Under the pieces are notes generated by a model. That model saw only the letters and a list, made by a program, of their open reading frames with translations, made no database searches and had not been told where the DNA came from. The position numbers and the translations under genes were made by a program. Source: JAJPHF01 sp035293805 (lineage in GTDB: Bacteria > Chloroflexota > UBA6077 > JAJPHF01). Taken from it: 64,000 bases of DNA. Positions within the stretch are counted from its first letter, which is position 1. Each line of letters begins with the position of its first letter. Positions 16,310 to 24,925 of the stretch are shown piece by piece. The stretch is taken from assembly GCA_035293805.1 (NCBI GenBank), contig DATGMD010000060.1:248001-312000 (forward strand). The letters are read 5' to 3'.

Positions 16310-16942
16310 GGTCGGCTCCTCCGTTCCCTCACGACGCACCGTCCGGCGAGACCTGACGAGCGAGACGGCGGCGCGCGGGGAATAGTGGCATAGGCTAATG
16401 CGCTGCTAGAGACTATCCTAAAGTCAGCCTGGAGTCAAATCTATAACAGGCGGCTCGGGGAATCCAAACGGATGCGTCTGCCACAGCATGACGGCACGGC
16501 GAGGCGCTTGGGCGACGCAGCGGCGCTAAACAGATAGCGCGCGGCGTGCGGAGATGGCTGCAGGCCGTGGGGGATCGTAGCGCTTGCCACGGAGTTCACC
16601 GCTCTGCCGACTCGCAAGGCGCGGCATCGTACTCCATTGGGAGCGAACAGGCCAGGCAGCCGGCAGCCGGCAGCCGCGCGGCCTGACAGATCCAGATGAT
16701 GAGGAGTGGGCTGCAGGACGGGGTGGAACGGTCGCCGGTTTCATGCCCAGGGCGCAGTCTGCGGCCTAGGATAGAGCGGCTGTGGCGAACCAGAGATGAC
16801 CGAGCAATGCTCGCGAGTTCGCGGACGGGGAAAAGGCAAAGGTGGACGTGGCTGGGGCAACGGCTCAGCCAGTCGAGAGTGCCGGGTGAGGGCAGCCCGG
16901 TACACGGCCGAGCACCCGTGTACCGGGCCGCTGGCGGCGCGG
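16310..16942. other. gap between iron-uptake genes and bactofilin
   Basis: About 630 bp without a credible gene. Reading leftwards, TTGACT (16437-16432) and TAGTCT 17 bp later form a weak promoter candidate for the iron operon, with TTAG/CTAA half-sites nearby (16391-16423) that could belong to an iron repressor. No full Fur, DtxR or IdeR box could be drawn. Confidence 0.35.
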
Positions 16943-17602
16943 CTACTGACTAACGGCGATCGGCTCCGGTGCCGCATCGCCGGCGGGCTCGTCCACGCGG
17001 GGCGCCTTGCTCGGGCGCGGGCGGGGTAGGTCCGGTACCGGCTGCGGATCGGGGGTCCGGATGGCGGCAGCGGTGGTGGCGCCCGCCATCTGGAGTTGGC
17101 CATCCAACAGCGCTCCCTCCTCGATGCGGAGCGTCCCGACGTGAAGCTTGCCCTTGACCAAGCCGGTCGCGCGCACCTCCAGTCGACCGTGGCACTGGAC
17201 CCGGCCGTCGACGAAGCCTGCCACGACCACTTCGGGCGCCACCACGCGTGCCATCAGGCGCCCGCCCTCTTGCACCACGACGGGACCCTCAGCTTCGAGC
17301 GCACCCTGGAGGGTGCCGCCCAACTTGACCGGCTCGGCGGCACGCAGCGTGCCTTCCAGAATTGTGCCCGGCGCCAGGACGGTCCCCTCATCCTCGCCCC
17401 ACGTGCGCGGTAGAGGCCGCCGCTCGGGCGGACGCTCGGGAAGCTCGGCGACGGCGGGCGGCGCGGGCTCAGTGGGCGTCTCCACGACCGTCGGCTCCTC
17501 GACCTGGTCCTCCGGCTCCGGGCGGCGGACCGCTCCCGAGGACCCGAGGCGGGCTTCGAGCTCCGCGCGCTTGTTGAAAATCGGCGGCACGTTTCCTCCC
17601 AT
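16943..17602 (-). CDS. bactofilin (polymer-forming cytoskeletal protein)
   Basis: 219 residues. A charged, Pro/Glu-rich N terminus (1-70) precedes the bactofilin beta-helix (about 72-175) with its short repeating strands: GTILEGTLRAAEPVKLGGTL, GALEAEGPVVVQEGGRLMAR, GFVDGRVQCHGRLEVRATGL, GKLHVGTLRIEEGALLDGQL. A Pro/Arg-rich tail ends the protein. Bactofilins self-assemble into filaments that scaffold envelope processes; no M23 peptidase partner is adjacent. Confidence 0.9.
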   Translation of the reverse strand: MGGNVPPIFNKRAELEARLGSSGAVRRPEPEDQVEEPTVVETPTEPAPPAVAELPERPPERRPLPRTWGEDEGTVLAPGTILEGTLRAAEPVKLGGTLQGALEAEGPVVVQEGGRLMARVVAPEVVVAGFVDGRVQCHGRLEVRATGLVKGKLHVGTLRIEEGALLDGQLQMAGATTAAAIRTPDPQPVPDLPRPRPSKAPRVDEPAGDAAPEPIAVSQ

Positions 17603-17895
17603 ACGTGGCAGCCGCGCTCAGCCTGGCGGCCGAGCCCCGTAGCTCGACGCCGCGGCCTGCCGCTGGCAGTCTAGCCGGCGCAACGTTACGTCGGACTCAC
17701 AATCGGCACGGACCAGGTCACGAAGCGACTACAGCACGGTCATGGCGAGCTTGCGAGATGAGGCACTGCCGGTTGGCGAGGGAACGATGGCCCTGCTATG
17801 CTGAATGGCGCGAGGACTGGCGCTTCACCGCGATGGCGGCTGGCGGCGAGTGTGACGCTCACGCCTTGGCGGCGCGAGCCCCGGCGAGGAACCTC

Positions 17896-18573
17896 TTGAG
17901 TAACCCCGACCCCACGGCGCTCAGTCCACAGACGTGGTGCCGCCGCATTCTCACGTCGCTCCTGCAGCGTAAGGTCGAGGGCCCGGAGGCCGGCGACCTC
18001 GAGATGCTGCTGACCTACTTCATTGAGCTTGATCCCAGCGCGCCCGTATTCACGGACCTGCTCGCCCGCTACGCGAGCGACGCCCGCGCAGGCATCGCCG
18101 AGGCGGCCACGCTGCTGCAGCGGTCCTGGCTCCGCGGGCGGTCGGGCGTCACCCGCGAGCCGATGCCCCCGCTCGCCGAGGCACTACGAGCGATTGGCGG
18201 AGGACTCGACGAGGCGCTGGCGCGCGCCGCATACGTGGTAATCGAGCCCGATTCAATCCAGGTACAGACGTTCGGGGACCTGGCGCAGACAACGCTGGGC
18301 GCTCGGGAGCTGCAGCAGGAGATCGCGGCACGCGCTGCGCTGCGCGGTCAGGTGGCCCCCGCCGACCCCACCGCGACCGAGCGCTATGAGACGCGGCTCC
18401 GCGCGGTCGGCAGCGTGCTAGACGACCAGCCCAGCCAGTCGTTCGCGCTGCTCATCACGCGGCGCACGGTCGTCGTGGAGGGCAGCGAGGGCTACTACCA
18501 GGTGTTCACGAACGACGATCTGGCACAGCTATTGAGGACCGTCGTGGCACAGCGGCAGGAGAGCGAGGCGTAG
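17896..18573 (+). CDS. hypothetical protein, 225 aa
   Basis: TTG 17896 is preceded five bases upstream by GCGAGGA; an upstream ATG at 17833 would add 21 residues but lacks an SD. The protein is mostly helical (ILTSLLQRKVEGPEAGDLEM, DEALARAAYVVIEPDSIQVQ, SFALLITRRTVVVEGSEGYY). No transmembrane segment and no recognised family. Its last 68 bp overlap a possible antisense small gene. Confidence 0.65.
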   Translation: MSNPDPTALSPQTWCRRILTSLLQRKVEGPEAGDLEMLLTYFIELDPSAPVFTDLLARYASDARAGIAEAATLLQRSWLRGRSGVTREPMPPLAEALRAIGGGLDEALARAAYVVIEPDSIQVQTFGDLAQTTLGARELQQEIAARAALRGQVAPADPTATERYETRLRAVGSVLDDQPSQSFALLITRRTVVVEGSEGYYQVFTNDDLAQLLRTVVAQRQESEA

Positions 18574-18805
18574 GCCGGCCGAGGGCTGCACCCGCATGAG
18601 CGCGCCGCGCGAGCACGGCCTCTTCCTCGGCACGCGGCGGCCGCACCGCCTCATACACGCCCTGGCCAAGGAATAGATCGAGCAGCGGGATCGTCGGCAC
18701 CTCCATGTCGCTCGGCTCAAGCCGTAGACGCGCGGTCCTGTCGACATCGTTAAACCGCCGCGCGCCCACCACGGCGAGCTGCGCACGACGGGCCTCGTCG
18801 AGCAC
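18506..18805 (-). CDS. possible small hypothetical protein, 99 aa
   Basis: GTG 18805 opens a frame with native-looking codon use and a plausible folded core (AQLAVVGARRFNDVDRTARL, MEVPTIPLLDLFLGQGVYEA). It fills the gap between ispE and the preceding convergent gene and overlaps the end of that gene by 68 bp. No clear SD and no family; the C-terminal 25 residues look non-coding, so it may be a degraded gene. Confidence 0.4.
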   Translation of the reverse strand: MLDEARRAQLAVVGARRFNDVDRTARLRLEPSDMEVPTIPLLDLFLGQGVYEAVRPPRAEEEAVLARRAHAGAALGRPTPRSPAAVPRRSSIAVPDRRS

Positions 18806-18864
18806 GGTCGGCTCATTCCACTGGTGGAGGACCGCCAGGTGGGCGCACAGCCACGACAGGCCGC

Positions 18865-19857
18865 TCAGGCGCGCGTGTTGGCGGTCTCGCGCGGGACGAG
18901 CCCGATAGCAGCCTGGCTGGCGGCGCGCGAGAGGGTAGGCGCCACGTAGGCGCGATAGCCGCGCTCCGCGAGGAGCGCCTGACAGCGCTCGGCGCCCCGC
19001 CGATCCCCGAAGTAGGTGAAGAGCGCAGGCCCCGCCCCGGACAGGTTCCAGTCGGGCTCGGCGTCTTCCCCGGCAGGGGTAGGGAATTCCCGCCAGGCCT
19101 GCTCACTGGCCTCGACGAGCGCGTTGCGCGCGGCGCGCAGGTCGGGAAAGGCCTCCATCGCCGTCGGCTCCAGGCCGTTGCCGAGCGGGCGCCAGGAGGT
19201 GGCCTGGTTGGTGCGCAGGCGTTGCGCGAGCGTGAGCACGAAGCCTCCCGCCGTGTACCAGCGCGGATCGAGCATCGCGTAAATCTGACGCGTCTTTTCA
19301 GGGAGGATGGTCTCGGGCACCAGAATCACCAGCCAGCGCGGCAGTGGATCGGGCAACGGCTCTAGCTCATCGCCGCGGCCGCGGGCAAGGGCGGTGCCGC
19401 CCAGCAGAAAGAATGGCACGTCGGTGCCGAGGCTGGGAGCGATCCGGGCTAGCTCGGCTGGCTCCAGGTACAGCTTCCACAGGTCATTCAGCGCCACGAG
19501 CGCCGCCGCCGCGTCCGCGCTGCCACCGCCCAGGCCGCTGGCGAGGGGAATACCCTTCCGCAAGGTGAGCGCCGCCCCTGCCTGACAGCCGGTCGCCTCC
19601 TGCAGGGCCGTGGCCGCGCGCATGACCAGATTGGGCGCGTCGTCGGCGAGCGGCGGCGCATCAAGGGTGAGGTCGGCAGCCGGCTCGCAGCACAGCTCGT
19701 CGTAGAGCCCAATCGCTTGAAGGATCGTGTACAGCTCGTGATAGCCATCGGGCCGGCGCCCCAGTACCTCCAGGACCACGTTCACCTTGGCGTAGGCGCG
19801 CACGTGGACAGCGTGGCCGGCAAGCTCGGCCGCCACGCTTGGTTGGCGTCGGGTCAA
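18865..19857 (-). CDS. ispE: 4-diphosphocytidyl-2-C-methyl-D-erythritol kinase
   Basis: 330 residues, full length. The GHMP-kinase ATP motif is PLASGLGGGSADAAAAL, preceded by AYAKVNVVLEVLGRRPDGYH at the N terminus, with SLGTDVPFFLLGGTALARGR and a C-terminal LSGAGPALFTYFGD. It phosphorylates CDP-ME in the MEP isoprenoid pathway, so the organism uses MEP. The start is TTG 19857 with GGAG just upstream. First downstream of rsmA in a minus-strand housekeeping cluster. Confidence 0.95.
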   Translation of the reverse strand: MTRRQPSVAAELAGHAVHVRAYAKVNVVLEVLGRRPDGYHELYTILQAIGLYDELCCEPAADLTLDAPPLADDAPNLVMRAATALQEATGCQAGAALTLRKGIPLASGLGGGSADAAAALVALNDLWKLYLEPAELARIAPSLGTDVPFFLLGGTALARGRGDELEPLPDPLPRWLVILVPETILPEKTRQIYAMLDPRWYTAGGFVLTLAQRLRTNQATSWRPLGNGLEPTAMEAFPDLRAARNALVEASEQAWREFPTPAGEDAEPDWNLSGAGPALFTYFGDRRGAERCQALLAERGYRAYVAPTLSRAASQAAIGLVPRETANTRA

Positions 19858-19905
19858 GGCTCCGTCCTCACGATGCCAGCCTGGTGACGGACCAAAGTCA
19901 GGCTA

Positions 19906-20946
19906 TCACCCCGGCTGGACGGGTTGGTGATCCAAGCTGCGTGCGCCCTCCCCGGGGCTTGTCGCGCGCCACGCCTCGTACAGACGCGCCCACTCGTCGA
20001 GGGTCAACGTCTGCGGGCGGCGCGCTGGGTCGAGATCGGCTTGCCGCAACAACGCCTCGGCCTCGATTGGGCGACATCCCAGGCCCTCGGCCAGCGAGTT
20101 GCGGAGATGCTTGCGCGGCTGCTTGAAGCCGGCTTGCACGAACCGCAGGAACGTTGCCGGCGCATCGGGCACGACGGCTGGCGCCGGCCGCACGTCCAGG
20201 CGGAGCACCGCCGATTCGACCCGCGGGCGGGGGTAGAAGGCAGCCGCCGGCACGGTCCGGACGATGCGCGGCGTGGCGTAGAGCTGCACGGCTACCGCTA
20301 GATAGCTCAGGTCGCCCGGCGGCGCGGCGATGCGCTCGGCGACCTCGCGCTGGACCATCACGACGGCCAGGCGCGGCCGACGCGCCGCTTGCAGCACGTG
20401 CATCAGCAGCGGCGAGGTGATGTGATAGGGCAAGTTCGCCACGAGTTTATAGCCGTCGTCGAACAAGGCTTCGGGCGCGATGTGGAGCGCGTCGCCCTGT
20501 ATGACGCGGAGATTAGCCGGCTGGCCAAGCAGCGCCGGCAACGCCGTGGCCAGCTGCTTGTCGAGCTCGATCGCGACGACGCGGCCAGCGTGCCGCACCA
20601 GCTCAGCGGTCAGGACGCCGAGCCCGGGGCCGACCTCCAGCACCGCGTCCGCAGCGTCGAGCGCGGCGGCGCGAGCAATCGTGGCACAGACCCGGCGGTC
20701 CACCAGGAAGCTCTGGGATAGCCCCTTCCGCGGACGGAGGCCGAGGCGCCGTAGGAGCGCGGCAGGACTGGAGGCCGCGGGGCCGGGCCGCGGCGCCGGC
20801 GGCAGCGCCGCCTGGTCGGACGGCACGGCGCCGGTTGGCGCGGCGGGCGGGCGCTCCGGCGGGGCGACGAGCGCGGGGCGCGGGGCGGGCGCGGCGCGGC
20901 CGGGCGCGCGCCGACCGAGAGCGCGCGCGGCACTCCGTGGGGTCAT
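19906..20946 (-). CDS. rsmA: 16S rRNA (adenine1518/1519-N6)-dimethyltransferase
   Basis: 346 residues, about 75 longer than usual because of a Pro/Ala-rich N-terminal tail (residues 1-70) that lacks a recognisable fold. The core begins GLRPRKGLSQSFLVD and shows LEVGPGLGVLTAELVR (SAM motif I), VVAIELDKQLATALP, KLVANLPYHITSPLL (the NLPY catalytic motif) and VQREVAERIAA. GGAG lies before ATG 20946, and that ATG overlaps the stop of the thioesterase gene by four bases, supporting translational coupling and the long start. Confidence 0.94.
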   Translation of the reverse strand: MTPRSAARALGRRAPGRAAPAPRPALVAPPERPPAAPTGAVPSDQAALPPAPRPGPAASSPAALLRRLGLRPRKGLSQSFLVDRRVCATIARAAALDAADAVLEVGPGLGVLTAELVRHAGRVVAIELDKQLATALPALLGQPANLRVIQGDALHIAPEALFDDGYKLVANLPYHITSPLLMHVLQAARRPRLAVVMVQREVAERIAAPPGDLSYLAVAVQLYATPRIVRTVPAAAFYPRPRVESAVLRLDVRPAPAVVPDAPATFLRFVQAGFKQPRKHLRNSLAEGLGCRPIEAEALLRQADLDPARRPQTLTLDEWARLYEAWRATSPGEGARSLDHQPVQPG

Positions 20947-21386
20947 GCGCCAGGCTCCGGCGCGGCCAGGTTGCCCCGGCTCTCGGCGGCCATCGCCTCC
21001 AGCGCCGCGTATAGAGGCGCTGGAGGCTCGCAGGGTCGCCGGACGGCCGGATCGACGAAGCGATGCTCGGTGTAGCCCTCGGCGACCAGCGCATCGTCGG
21101 GCAGGCGGATGAGCTGGAAGTTGATGCGATAGCCGCGTCGCGTCAGGTCGGCGAGGGCGAGGCGCACTTCAAGGCGGTCCTCCAGGCGGAGCGGGCCACG
21201 ATAGCGGCAGTGCGAGGTGACGATCGGCGTGGCGACACTCCACTCCTCGTGCATCTTTCGATAGTACAAGCCGTGGGCGTGCATCCACGCGCTAAAGCCA
21301 CGGTCCACGAAGAAATAGTAGCGCGCGTAGTAGAGGACGCGCGCGTAGTCCACGTCCTCCCAGCCCACCTCGAACTGTGCCCGCAT
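20943..21386 (-). CDS. 4-hydroxybenzoyl-CoA thioesterase-like (hotdog) acyl-CoA thioesterase
   Basis: 147 residues from ATG 21386 (SD GGGGAG). The hotdog motif VGWEDVDYARVLYYARYYFF replaces the usual Asp-x-x-Gly-H region with DVDYARVLYYARY, and the rest (SHCRYRGPLRLEDRLEVRLA, YRINFQLIRL, EGYTEHRFVD) follows the YbgC/4HBT layout. It hydrolyses acyl-CoA thioesters; substrate unknown. Coupled to rsmA by a four-base overlap. Confidence 0.88.
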   Translation of the reverse strand: MRAQFEVGWEDVDYARVLYYARYYFFVDRGFSAWMHAHGLYYRKMHEEWSVATPIVTSHCRYRGPLRLEDRLEVRLALADLTRRGYRINFQLIRLPDDALVAEGYTEHRFVDPAVRRPCEPPAPLYAALEAMAAESRGNLAAPEPGA

Positions 21387-21529
21387 GCTGCTCCCCCAGC
21401 CGCGCCGCCCGCGACTCGCCCCGCGGCGCGGCCCCTGACGGTAGGGTACACCACCCGGGCGCCCGGATGCGGCCGGCGTCGGGGCGAGCGCCCGCGGCAA
21501 TGGCGACCCGCGCTGACATCGGCCGGCCG

Positions 21530-22834
21530 TTAGTCGGGGACGACGCGATGGTAGCCCTTCTTGCCCTTGCGGAGTAGGAATGCGCCATTGCGCAGATCGT
21601 CCAGCGTGAACACGGCGTCGTGGCGCGCGACCGGCTGCTCGTTAACGTGGGCGCCGCCCTGCTGGATCAGGCGGCGCGCGTCGCTCTTGGAGCTGCAGAG
21701 CCCCACGCGGGCGAAAAGATCGTCGGCCTCGATGCCGGCGGCTAGCTCGGCGCGGGGCACCGCGGTCTGGGGCACGGCGGCCAGGGCCGTGGCACTCAAC
21801 GCGGCGCCGCCGTCGCCGCGGCCGCCCTGGAACAGCGCACGGGCGGCGGCCTGCGCCTCACGCGCCGCCGCCTCGCCATGCGTTAGGGCCGTGGCCTCGT
21901 AGGCCAGCCGTTCCTTCGCCTGACGCAGGTCCGCGCCCTGGAGACGGCCGAGGGCGCGGACCTCGTCCATCGGCAGGAAGGTGAACAGCGCCAGGAAGCG
22001 CTCGACGTCGGGATCCTCGGTGTTGATCCAGAACTGGTAGTAGTCGTAGGGCGACGTGCGCGTGGCGTCGAGCCAGACGGCGCCGGCCTCGGTCTTGCCC
22101 ATCTTGGCGCCGGAGGCGGTCTCGATGAGGGGACAGGTGAGGCCGTAGGCCGTCGCGCCCTCCGTCTTGCGGATGAGCCCCACGCCCTCCACGATGTTCG
22201 CCCACTGGTCGCTGCCGCCCAGCTGGAGCACGCAGCCGTGCTCACGATAGAGGTGCAGGAAGTCGTAGGACTGGACGAGCATGTAGTTGAACTCGACGAA
22301 GCTCAGGCCGGCCTCCGTGCCGATGCGGTCGCGGTAGGTATCGTGGTGCAGCATCTGGTTGACGTTGAAGTGGCGGCCCACGTCGCGCAGGAACTCGATG
22401 TAGTGGAGCGGGACGAGCCAGTCGGCGTTGTTCACCATGAGCGCGCGGCCGTTGTCGAAGGTGAAGTAGCGGCTGAGCTGCTCGCGGATGGGCACGAGGT
22501 TGGCGGCGATCTGCTCGGGCGAGAGGACGGCGCGCGTGGCGGTCTTGCCGGATGGGTCGCCGACGAGCGCCGTGCCGCCGCCGACGACGACGATTGGGCG
22601 GTGGCCGCAGCGCTGGAGGTGCGCCATCGCCATGACGGGCACCAGGTGGCCGACGGTCAGGCTGCTCGCGGTCGGGTCGAAGCCAGCGTAGAGCGTGATC
22701 GGCTGCTCCAGCGCGCGGCGCAACCCGGCCTCGTCCGTCACGTCCTTGACGTAGCCGCGCTCTTTGAGCACGTCGAGGGCGTTGGGCGAGTGCGGAGTGC
22801 GGAGTGCGGAGTGCGGAGTGCTTGTATCTGTCAT
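21530..22834 (-). CDS. tyrS: tyrosyl-tRNA synthetase
   Basis: 434 residues. Rossmann core with ITLYAGFDPTASSLTVGHLV, where the HIGH-like motif reads TVGH (first His replaced by Thr), KMGKTEAGAVWLD for the KMSKS loop, and a C-terminal S4 domain (LCSSKSDARRLIQQGGAHVN). The first 17 codons are built from a seven-base tandem repeat and read like PHSALRTPHS, foreign to TyrRS; the family core begins at NALDVLKERGYVKDVTDE. No better start exists downstream of the repeat, so ATG 22834 is kept with caution. Confidence 0.93.
   Translation of the reverse strand: MTDTSTPHSALRTPHSPNALDVLKERGYVKDVTDEAGLRRALEQPITLYAGFDPTASSLTVGHLVPVMAMAHLQRCGHRPIVVVGGGTALVGDPSGKTATRAVLSPEQIAANLVPIREQLSRYFTFDNGRALMVNNADWLVPLHYIEFLRDVGRHFNVNQMLHHDTYRDRIGTEAGLSFVEFNYMLVQSYDFLHLYREHGCVLQLGGSDQWANIVEGVGLIRKTEGATAYGLTCPLIETASGAKMGKTEAGAVWLDATRTSPYDYYQFWINTEDPDVERFLALFTFLPMDEVRALGRLQGADLRQAKERLAYEATALTHGEAAAREAQAAARALFQGGRGDGGAALSATALAAVPQTAVPRAELAAGIEADDLFARVGLCSSKSDARRLIQQGGAHVNEQPVARHDAVFTLDDLRNGAFLLRKGKKGYHRVVPD
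22788..22821. repeat. heptanucleotide tandem repeat in the tyrS leader codons
   Basis: GAGTGCG is repeated almost five times (22788-22821) on the plus strand. It encodes the odd residues 6-16 of TyrS. A seven-base unit shifts the frame with each copy gained or lost. Confidence 0.85.
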
Positions 22835-22840
22835 GATTCG

Positions 22841-24223
22841 TCAGTCTTGCTGCAGGAGTGCCGTGCGGTAGATCCACTCGGCGGGATCGCGGGCGTAGTC
22901 GTCGTAGCTGCCCGGGACGCTGATGCCGGGGATCGGCGCCTGCCAGTCCTCGCGCAGCAGCTCGTCGGGATCGCCGTACTTCGCGGCCAGCGCCCGCACC
23001 TCCGGATCGTCCATCGCCGTGATGCGGCCGTTCTCAATGATACGGGTGGCCTCCCCGCTCGGCGAGATCACGTCGTAGGTCGGGAAGAGCAGGTGGACGT
23101 GCAGGTGGCCGTAGAGGATGCCGCGCTCCCCGGCCCAGGCCTCCTCGGGCGCGCGCCAGAGGGTGCCGAAGCCGAGGTGGATGATGCCGGAGCGGCGGCG
23201 CTCCCACTCGAAGCCGCCGGAGCTGAGGTACTCGATGTTGTGCGGGCGCTGGATCTTGGGATGGCCGCCGATGGCGGCCTCCCAAAGGTAGAACAGGCCG
23301 GGACGCGGGAAGCAGGGGTACTGCTGGTGGCGGCTCTCCTCGAGCAGGTCGCGCCAGGCGTTGCCGTAGGCCTCGCCGCCCTCCACGCGCTGCACCTGCC
23401 CGCCGTCGAGCGTCAGGGTGATGGGCGTGAAGGCGCGCGAGAAGTGGCTGGTGGTGCCCTTGACCACGCCCTCGGCGTCGGCGTTCTTCACCAGCGGCGG
23501 CGTGGGATGACTCATCAGGTGGCCGTAGACGTGGCGCGGCTCGGGCACCCAGCCGTAATGGGTGCCGTCGTAGTAGTCCTCGAGGTAGGTGTAGGAGATG
23601 TCGGTGCCCTCGGGGTCGGTGATGTGCGCGCGGCCGCCGCGGCCCTTCTTCCAGATCACGTCCCAGGTCTTCTGGTTAATGAGGGCGAGCAGCTCTTGCG
23701 GATAGACCGCGACCCCCTGCGTGAAGTGGTCGCGGCCGAGCCAGGGAAACTGCGCGTAGCGGTAGTCGGTGCGCGGGGTGGGACCGCCCTTGCCGTGGAT
23801 CAGCAGGTCGTAGCGCTCGCGCTCGGCGAGCGCCTCGACCCACGGCAGGCCCTCCCAGCGGCGCGGCTCGTCGGCCCAGGGGCGGCGGCGCATGGTGACG
23901 CGCACCTCGTCGAGCAGGTCGAAGGGGCGATCGGGGCCGGCGTCGACGGTCAGCACGTCGACGTGGGCGCCGCGCTCGCGCAGCGCCGTGACGAGCGCCT
24001 GCACGACGTCGGGGTCGTAGTGGTTATCGACGGCCATCAGCACGCGGTCGCCCGGCTTGGTCTGGCCGTAGCCGACGAAGCCGACGTGGGAATTGCGTAG
24101 CTCGGGCAGGGTGGCCACGTAGCGGGCGCGCTCCACGAGATCGTCGAAATCGGCCACGCGCAGCCCACTTTCCGTGACCTGCACGGGCGCGTTGACTGCC
24201 TGCTGGTCGTCGATGCCGCACAT
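22841..24223 (-). CDS. conserved protein of unknown function (aminopeptidase-like features), 460 aa
   Basis: 460 residues, soluble. An N-terminal Rossmann-like part (GDRVLMAVDNHYDPDVVQAL, ALRERGAHVDVLTVDAGPDR) resembles the first domain of M29-type aminopeptidases, and the C-terminal half is rich in Gly, His and Glu (GIIHLGFGTLWRAPEEAW, GILYGHLHVHLLFPTYDV), which could bind metal. The match to M29 is suggestive only and no complete set of ligands can be assigned. SD GAGG before ATG 24223. An extended -10 promoter lies upstream at 24271-24300. Confidence 0.7.
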   Translation of the reverse strand: MCGIDDQQAVNAPVQVTESGLRVADFDDLVERARYVATLPELRNSHVGFVGYGQTKPGDRVLMAVDNHYDPDVVQALVTALRERGAHVDVLTVDAGPDRPFDLLDEVRVTMRRRPWADEPRRWEGLPWVEALAERERYDLLIHGKGGPTPRTDYRYAQFPWLGRDHFTQGVAVYPQELLALINQKTWDVIWKKGRGGRAHITDPEGTDISYTYLEDYYDGTHYGWVPEPRHVYGHLMSHPTPPLVKNADAEGVVKGTTSHFSRAFTPITLTLDGGQVQRVEGGEAYGNAWRDLLEESRHQQYPCFPRPGLFYLWEAAIGGHPKIQRPHNIEYLSSGGFEWERRRSGIIHLGFGTLWRAPEEAWAGERGILYGHLHVHLLFPTYDVISPSGEATRIIENGRITAMDDPEVRALAAKYGDPDELLREDWQAPIPGISVPGSYDDYARDPAEWIYRTALLQQD

Positions 24224-24270
24224 GGCGCACCTCGCTGGCGAGAATAGGACTCCACACGATTCTGGCCGGG

Positions 24271-24300
24271 ACTATAGCATCGGCCGGGAAGGCGCTCCAA
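24271..24300 (-). promoter_or_regulatory. extended -10 promoter for the 460-aa protein gene
   Basis: Read on the minus strand, TTGGAG (24300-24295) and TGCTATAGT (24279-24271) are 18 bp apart. TATAGT matches the -10 consensus at five of six positions and has the TGn extension. The start codon is about 48 bp downstream. Confidence 0.5.
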
Positions 24301-24895
24301 CCGCGGCGGCGCCAGCCCAACCGGGGGCGGGCGGCGAGCGTCGCGGCCCCGCTGGCGGCGCCAGCGGGCACAGCGATTTATCCGAGGAACGGTCAAACGA
24401 TGCTCCTTAACCGGGTGGTTAACTGCTAGGCCGGGCGCGGGTCTGCGCGGGCTGGTCGGGCGCGGAAGGTCGCATCGTTTGCCCCGTACGATACTCCCCC
24501 GGTAGCCCGCCGCGGGCCGGGCCGGCGGGGAGGCCCCGGGTCGGGCGCGGGCGGCGGGCGGGGGGGAGGCGTGTACGGCGCAAGGTAAGCGACCACGTCG
24601 CGCGAGATAGCGGGCGCTCTCCGGCGCGCCTCGCGGCCTGTCTAAAGAGGAAGCTATTGGCGGGGAGCCAGCGTCCGGCAGAGACGGCGGGGCCGCGAGA
24701 CCGACCGCAAACGGCCGGGGGACACCCGAGCAAGCGGCTCGGCCGGGCGCCGCGCTCCTGCATCGTTGTGCTGGGACTGGGTGGCGGCGGCGAAGCGGTT
24801 CCCGCGCTCCTGTCATCGCCGGCGCTTGACGGGCGACTTCGCCCGGCGTGGTCGTCACGAAGGCGTCACGGAGGCGCTCCAAGCACCCCTGGTGC
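24301..24895. other. gap between divergent genes, with a TTAACC dyad
   Basis: About 600 bp without a credible gene. The only clear signal is a 16-bp dyad at 24407-24422 (TTAACC, four bases, GGTTAA), operator-like in size and symmetry, not close to a recognised promoter. Confidence 0.45.
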
Positions 24896-24925
24896 TTGTT
24901 ATGTGACCATATGGTCACATATAAT
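24896..24925 (+). promoter_or_regulatory. ArsR-family operator embedded between -35 and -10
   Basis: TTGTTA (24896-24901) and a perfect TATAAT (24920-24925) are 18 bp apart. The spacer is filled by a perfect palindrome extending over 24900-24921, centred on GTGACCATATGGTCAC. The -10 overlaps the annotated ATG of the downstream regulator, so the mRNA should start near 24932, at or next to an in-frame GTG (24933). This is the geometry of an autorepressed, leaderless promoter. Confidence 0.75.

Noticed and set aside
22238..24100. Long plus-strand open frame (620 aa) opposite tyrS and the 460-aa gene
   Set aside because: In high-GC DNA the antisense of a real gene often stays open. The minus-strand products have clear family motifs; the plus-strand product is a low-complexity Val/Ala/Gly/Arg sequence with no motifs. 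The same holds for long antisense frames at 25551-27305, 29606-30763 and 35751-36695.
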